This document shows, one piece after another, positions 4,016-5,152 of a stretch of 5,152 bases of DNA; the first letter of the stretch is position 1, and the number at the start of each line of letters is the position of its first letter. A program made the translations under genes and the position numbers. Source of the stretch: Anaerolineae bacterium. GTDB taxonomy: Bacteria > Chloroflexota > Anaerolineae > JADYZS01. The notes under the pieces were generated by a model that was not told where the DNA came from, did not search any database, and saw only the letters and a list, made by a program, of their open reading frames with translations. Where the stretch lies: assembly GCA_020853075.1 (NCBI GenBank), contig JADYZS010000057.1, positions 1-5,152 on the forward strand, written 5' to 3'.

Positions 4016-5152
4016 ATGATGCCCACCAACCGTCCGGTTTCTGATCCTCTCCTGCGGCGGCTCGTGCTCGCCGGCCTGGTCGTTATCGCCATTCTCACGG
4101 TGCTGCTGGCCTGGCTGTCCGTCCGCGACTCGCTCCCCGCGTTCCTCTTCCAATGGACGGGAGAAGAGCGGCTTTTCTCTCAGGTAAAGGCGTTGAGCGA
4201 CCTGGCCGCGGATCCGCTGCGCCCGCGCGTGGAGACGGCTGATCTCGTGCCGGTGGCCCACGCGGGCGTCAACCCCTTCGGCATCAACGTTTTTCTGGAG
4301 CAAGAGGTAGAACCGGAGAAACGGGAGCGCACGGTAGCGATGATCGCCGCAGCGGGATTCCACTGGTTGCGCCAGGAATTCCCCTGGGAGGACATTGAGA
4401 TCCACGGCAGGCGCGACTACCAGGACCGGCGGCACGAGCCGGTGCGCTCCGCCTGGGAGAAATACGACCAGATCGTGGCACTGGCAGAGAAATACGGCCT
4501 GGAACTGATCGTCCGTCTATCAAATCCGCCGGAATGGACGCGGGCGCGGGGAATAGGCGCGGGAACCTTTGCGCCGCCCGACAACTACGACGATTTCGGC
4601 GACTTTGTGGCGACGGTGGTGGCTCGCTACAAGGGCCGCGTGCGCTACTATCAGATATGGAACGAGCCGAACATCTACCCTGAATGGGGCGAGGCCCCGG
4701 TCAACCCTCGGCAATACGTTGCACTTCTCAAGGTGGCATACACCCGTGCCAAGGCGGTAGATCCGGACGTCGTCATCATCTCCGGCGCGCTCGCCAGCAA
4801 TATTGAACTGGACTACCGCAACCTGAATGACTTCTCTTTCTTGCAGCAAATGTACGATGCAGGAGCCAGGCCTTACTTTGACATCTTGGCGATGCAAGGC
4901 TACGGCTTGTGGTCTGGCCCCACGGACCGGCGGATGCAACCGCGCGTCATCAACTTCTCTCGCCCGCGCTTCGTCCGCGACCTGATGGTGAAGAACGGGG
5001 ATGCAGGCAAGGCGATCTGGATATCGGAGATGAATTGGAACGCCGTGCCGGACGACGTGCCCGATAAGCGTTTCGGGCAGGTGACGGAGGCGCAACAGGC
5101 GCGCTACGCGACCCTGGCCTACCAGCGCGCGCGGGAGGAATGGCCCTGGCTC
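4016..5152 (+). CDS. Membrane-anchored clan GH-A glycoside hydrolase (GH39/GH5-like), 3' partial
   Basis: The frame is open for 379 codons to the window edge. A basic N-terminus (R14, R15) precedes one transmembrane segment (residues 16-35), so the catalytic domain should lie outside the membrane. A TIM-barrel glycosidase domain begins near FGINVFL (88-94). LRQEFPW (118-124), LELIVRLSNPPEW, and YYQIWNEPN with the likely acid/base E217 follow. IWISEMNW carries the likely nucleophile E338, 121 residues later, the usual order for clan GH-A retaining enzymes. The closest types I can name are GH39 (xylosidase/PslG-like) and GH5; the substrate is not predictable here. No Shine-Dalgarno sequence precedes the tandem ATGs at 4016 and 4019, and a GC hairpin lies just upstream. 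I chose the first ATG because it gives a complete signal-anchor. The C-terminal end is outside the window. Confidence 0.85.
   Translation, partial: MMPTNRPVSDPLLRRLVLAGLVVIAILTVLLAWLSVRDSLPAFLFQWTGEERLFSQVKALSDLAADPLRPRVETADLVPVAHAGVNPFGINVFLEQEVEPEKRERTVAMIAAAGFHWLRQEFPWEDIEIHGRRDYQDRRHEPVRSAWEKYDQIVALAEKYGLELIVRLSNPPEWTRARGIGAGTFAPPDNYDDFGDFVATVVARYKGRVRYYQIWNEPNIYPEWGEAPVNPRQYVALLKVAYTRAKAVDPDVVIISGALASNIELDYRNLNDFSFLQQMYDAGARPYFDILAMQGYGLWSGPTDRRMQPRVINFSRPRFVRDLMVKNGDAGKAIWISEMNWNAVPDDVPDKRFGQVTEAQQARYATLAYQRAREEWPWL

Noticed and set aside
4015..4020. TATGAT as a -10 box for the glycosidase gene.
   Set aside because: It overlaps the start codon itself, and the spaced -35 position falls inside the GC hairpin with no match to consensus.
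4520..5095. Minus-strand open frame (191 codons) opposite the glycosidase gene.
   Set aside because: It covers the region encoding the catalytic WNEP and SEMNW motifs on the + strand, and its own translation shows no family.
1..5152. tRNA, rRNA, CRISPR array or IS transposase.
   Set aside because: I saw no cloverleaf with conserved tRNA loops, no regularly spaced direct repeats and no transposase motifs. The IstB resemblance of the ATPase comes without an IstA partner.

Overview
The window is GC-rich bacterial DNA (about 60% or more by eye). It probably comes from a Chloroflexota member, perhaps Anaerolineae-like or a related uncultured lineage. This assignment is an inference from three things: a DnaD-domain gene followed directly by a DnaC/DnaI-type ATPase gene, a secreted SH3 protein with long Thr-Pro-rich linkers, and a GTAGGG/CCCTAC intergenic palindrome of a kind I recall from such genomes. 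All supported genes lie on the + strand.

Region 1 (1-2042) is a replication-type operon. A DnaD-domain protein, probably cut at its 5' end by the window edge, is followed 31 bp later by a helicase-loader-like ATPase. The ATPase has an N-terminal Cys/His cluster and two complete AAA+ modules in tandem. The second module has lost the usual sensor-1 asparagine. The two modules share a core of about 90% nucleotide identity, so the duplication is recent or has been homogenised.

Region 2 (2043-2607) is a low-GC island (about 46% by hand count) with two very small overlapping genes, DUF4258 then DUF2283. The pair has a toxin-antitoxin-like layout, but its function is unproven.

Region 3 (2608-2878) is non-coding. 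It holds a roughly 160-bp nested inverted-repeat element with TATGTACATA near both ends and two internal hairpins. A good sigma70-type promoter with an extended -10 follows it immediately.

Region 4 (2879-3892) encodes an exported, probably lipid-anchored protein: Thr-Pro linker, bacterial SH3 domain, second Pro-rich linker, and a cysteine-rich C-terminal domain that I do not recognise.

Region 5 (3893-4015) holds a 12-bp perfect palindrome and a strong GC hairpin that ends 7 bp before the next start codon.

Region 6 (4016 to the window end) is the first 379 codons of a membrane-anchored clan GH-A glycoside hydrolase, with both catalytic glutamates visible. It is open through the end of the window.

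The replication pair probably works together to load the replicative helicase. The SH3 protein and the glycosidase both act outside the membrane, but nothing in the sequence ties them into one pathway. The most unusual items are the double-AAA+ loader and the nested palindromic element.
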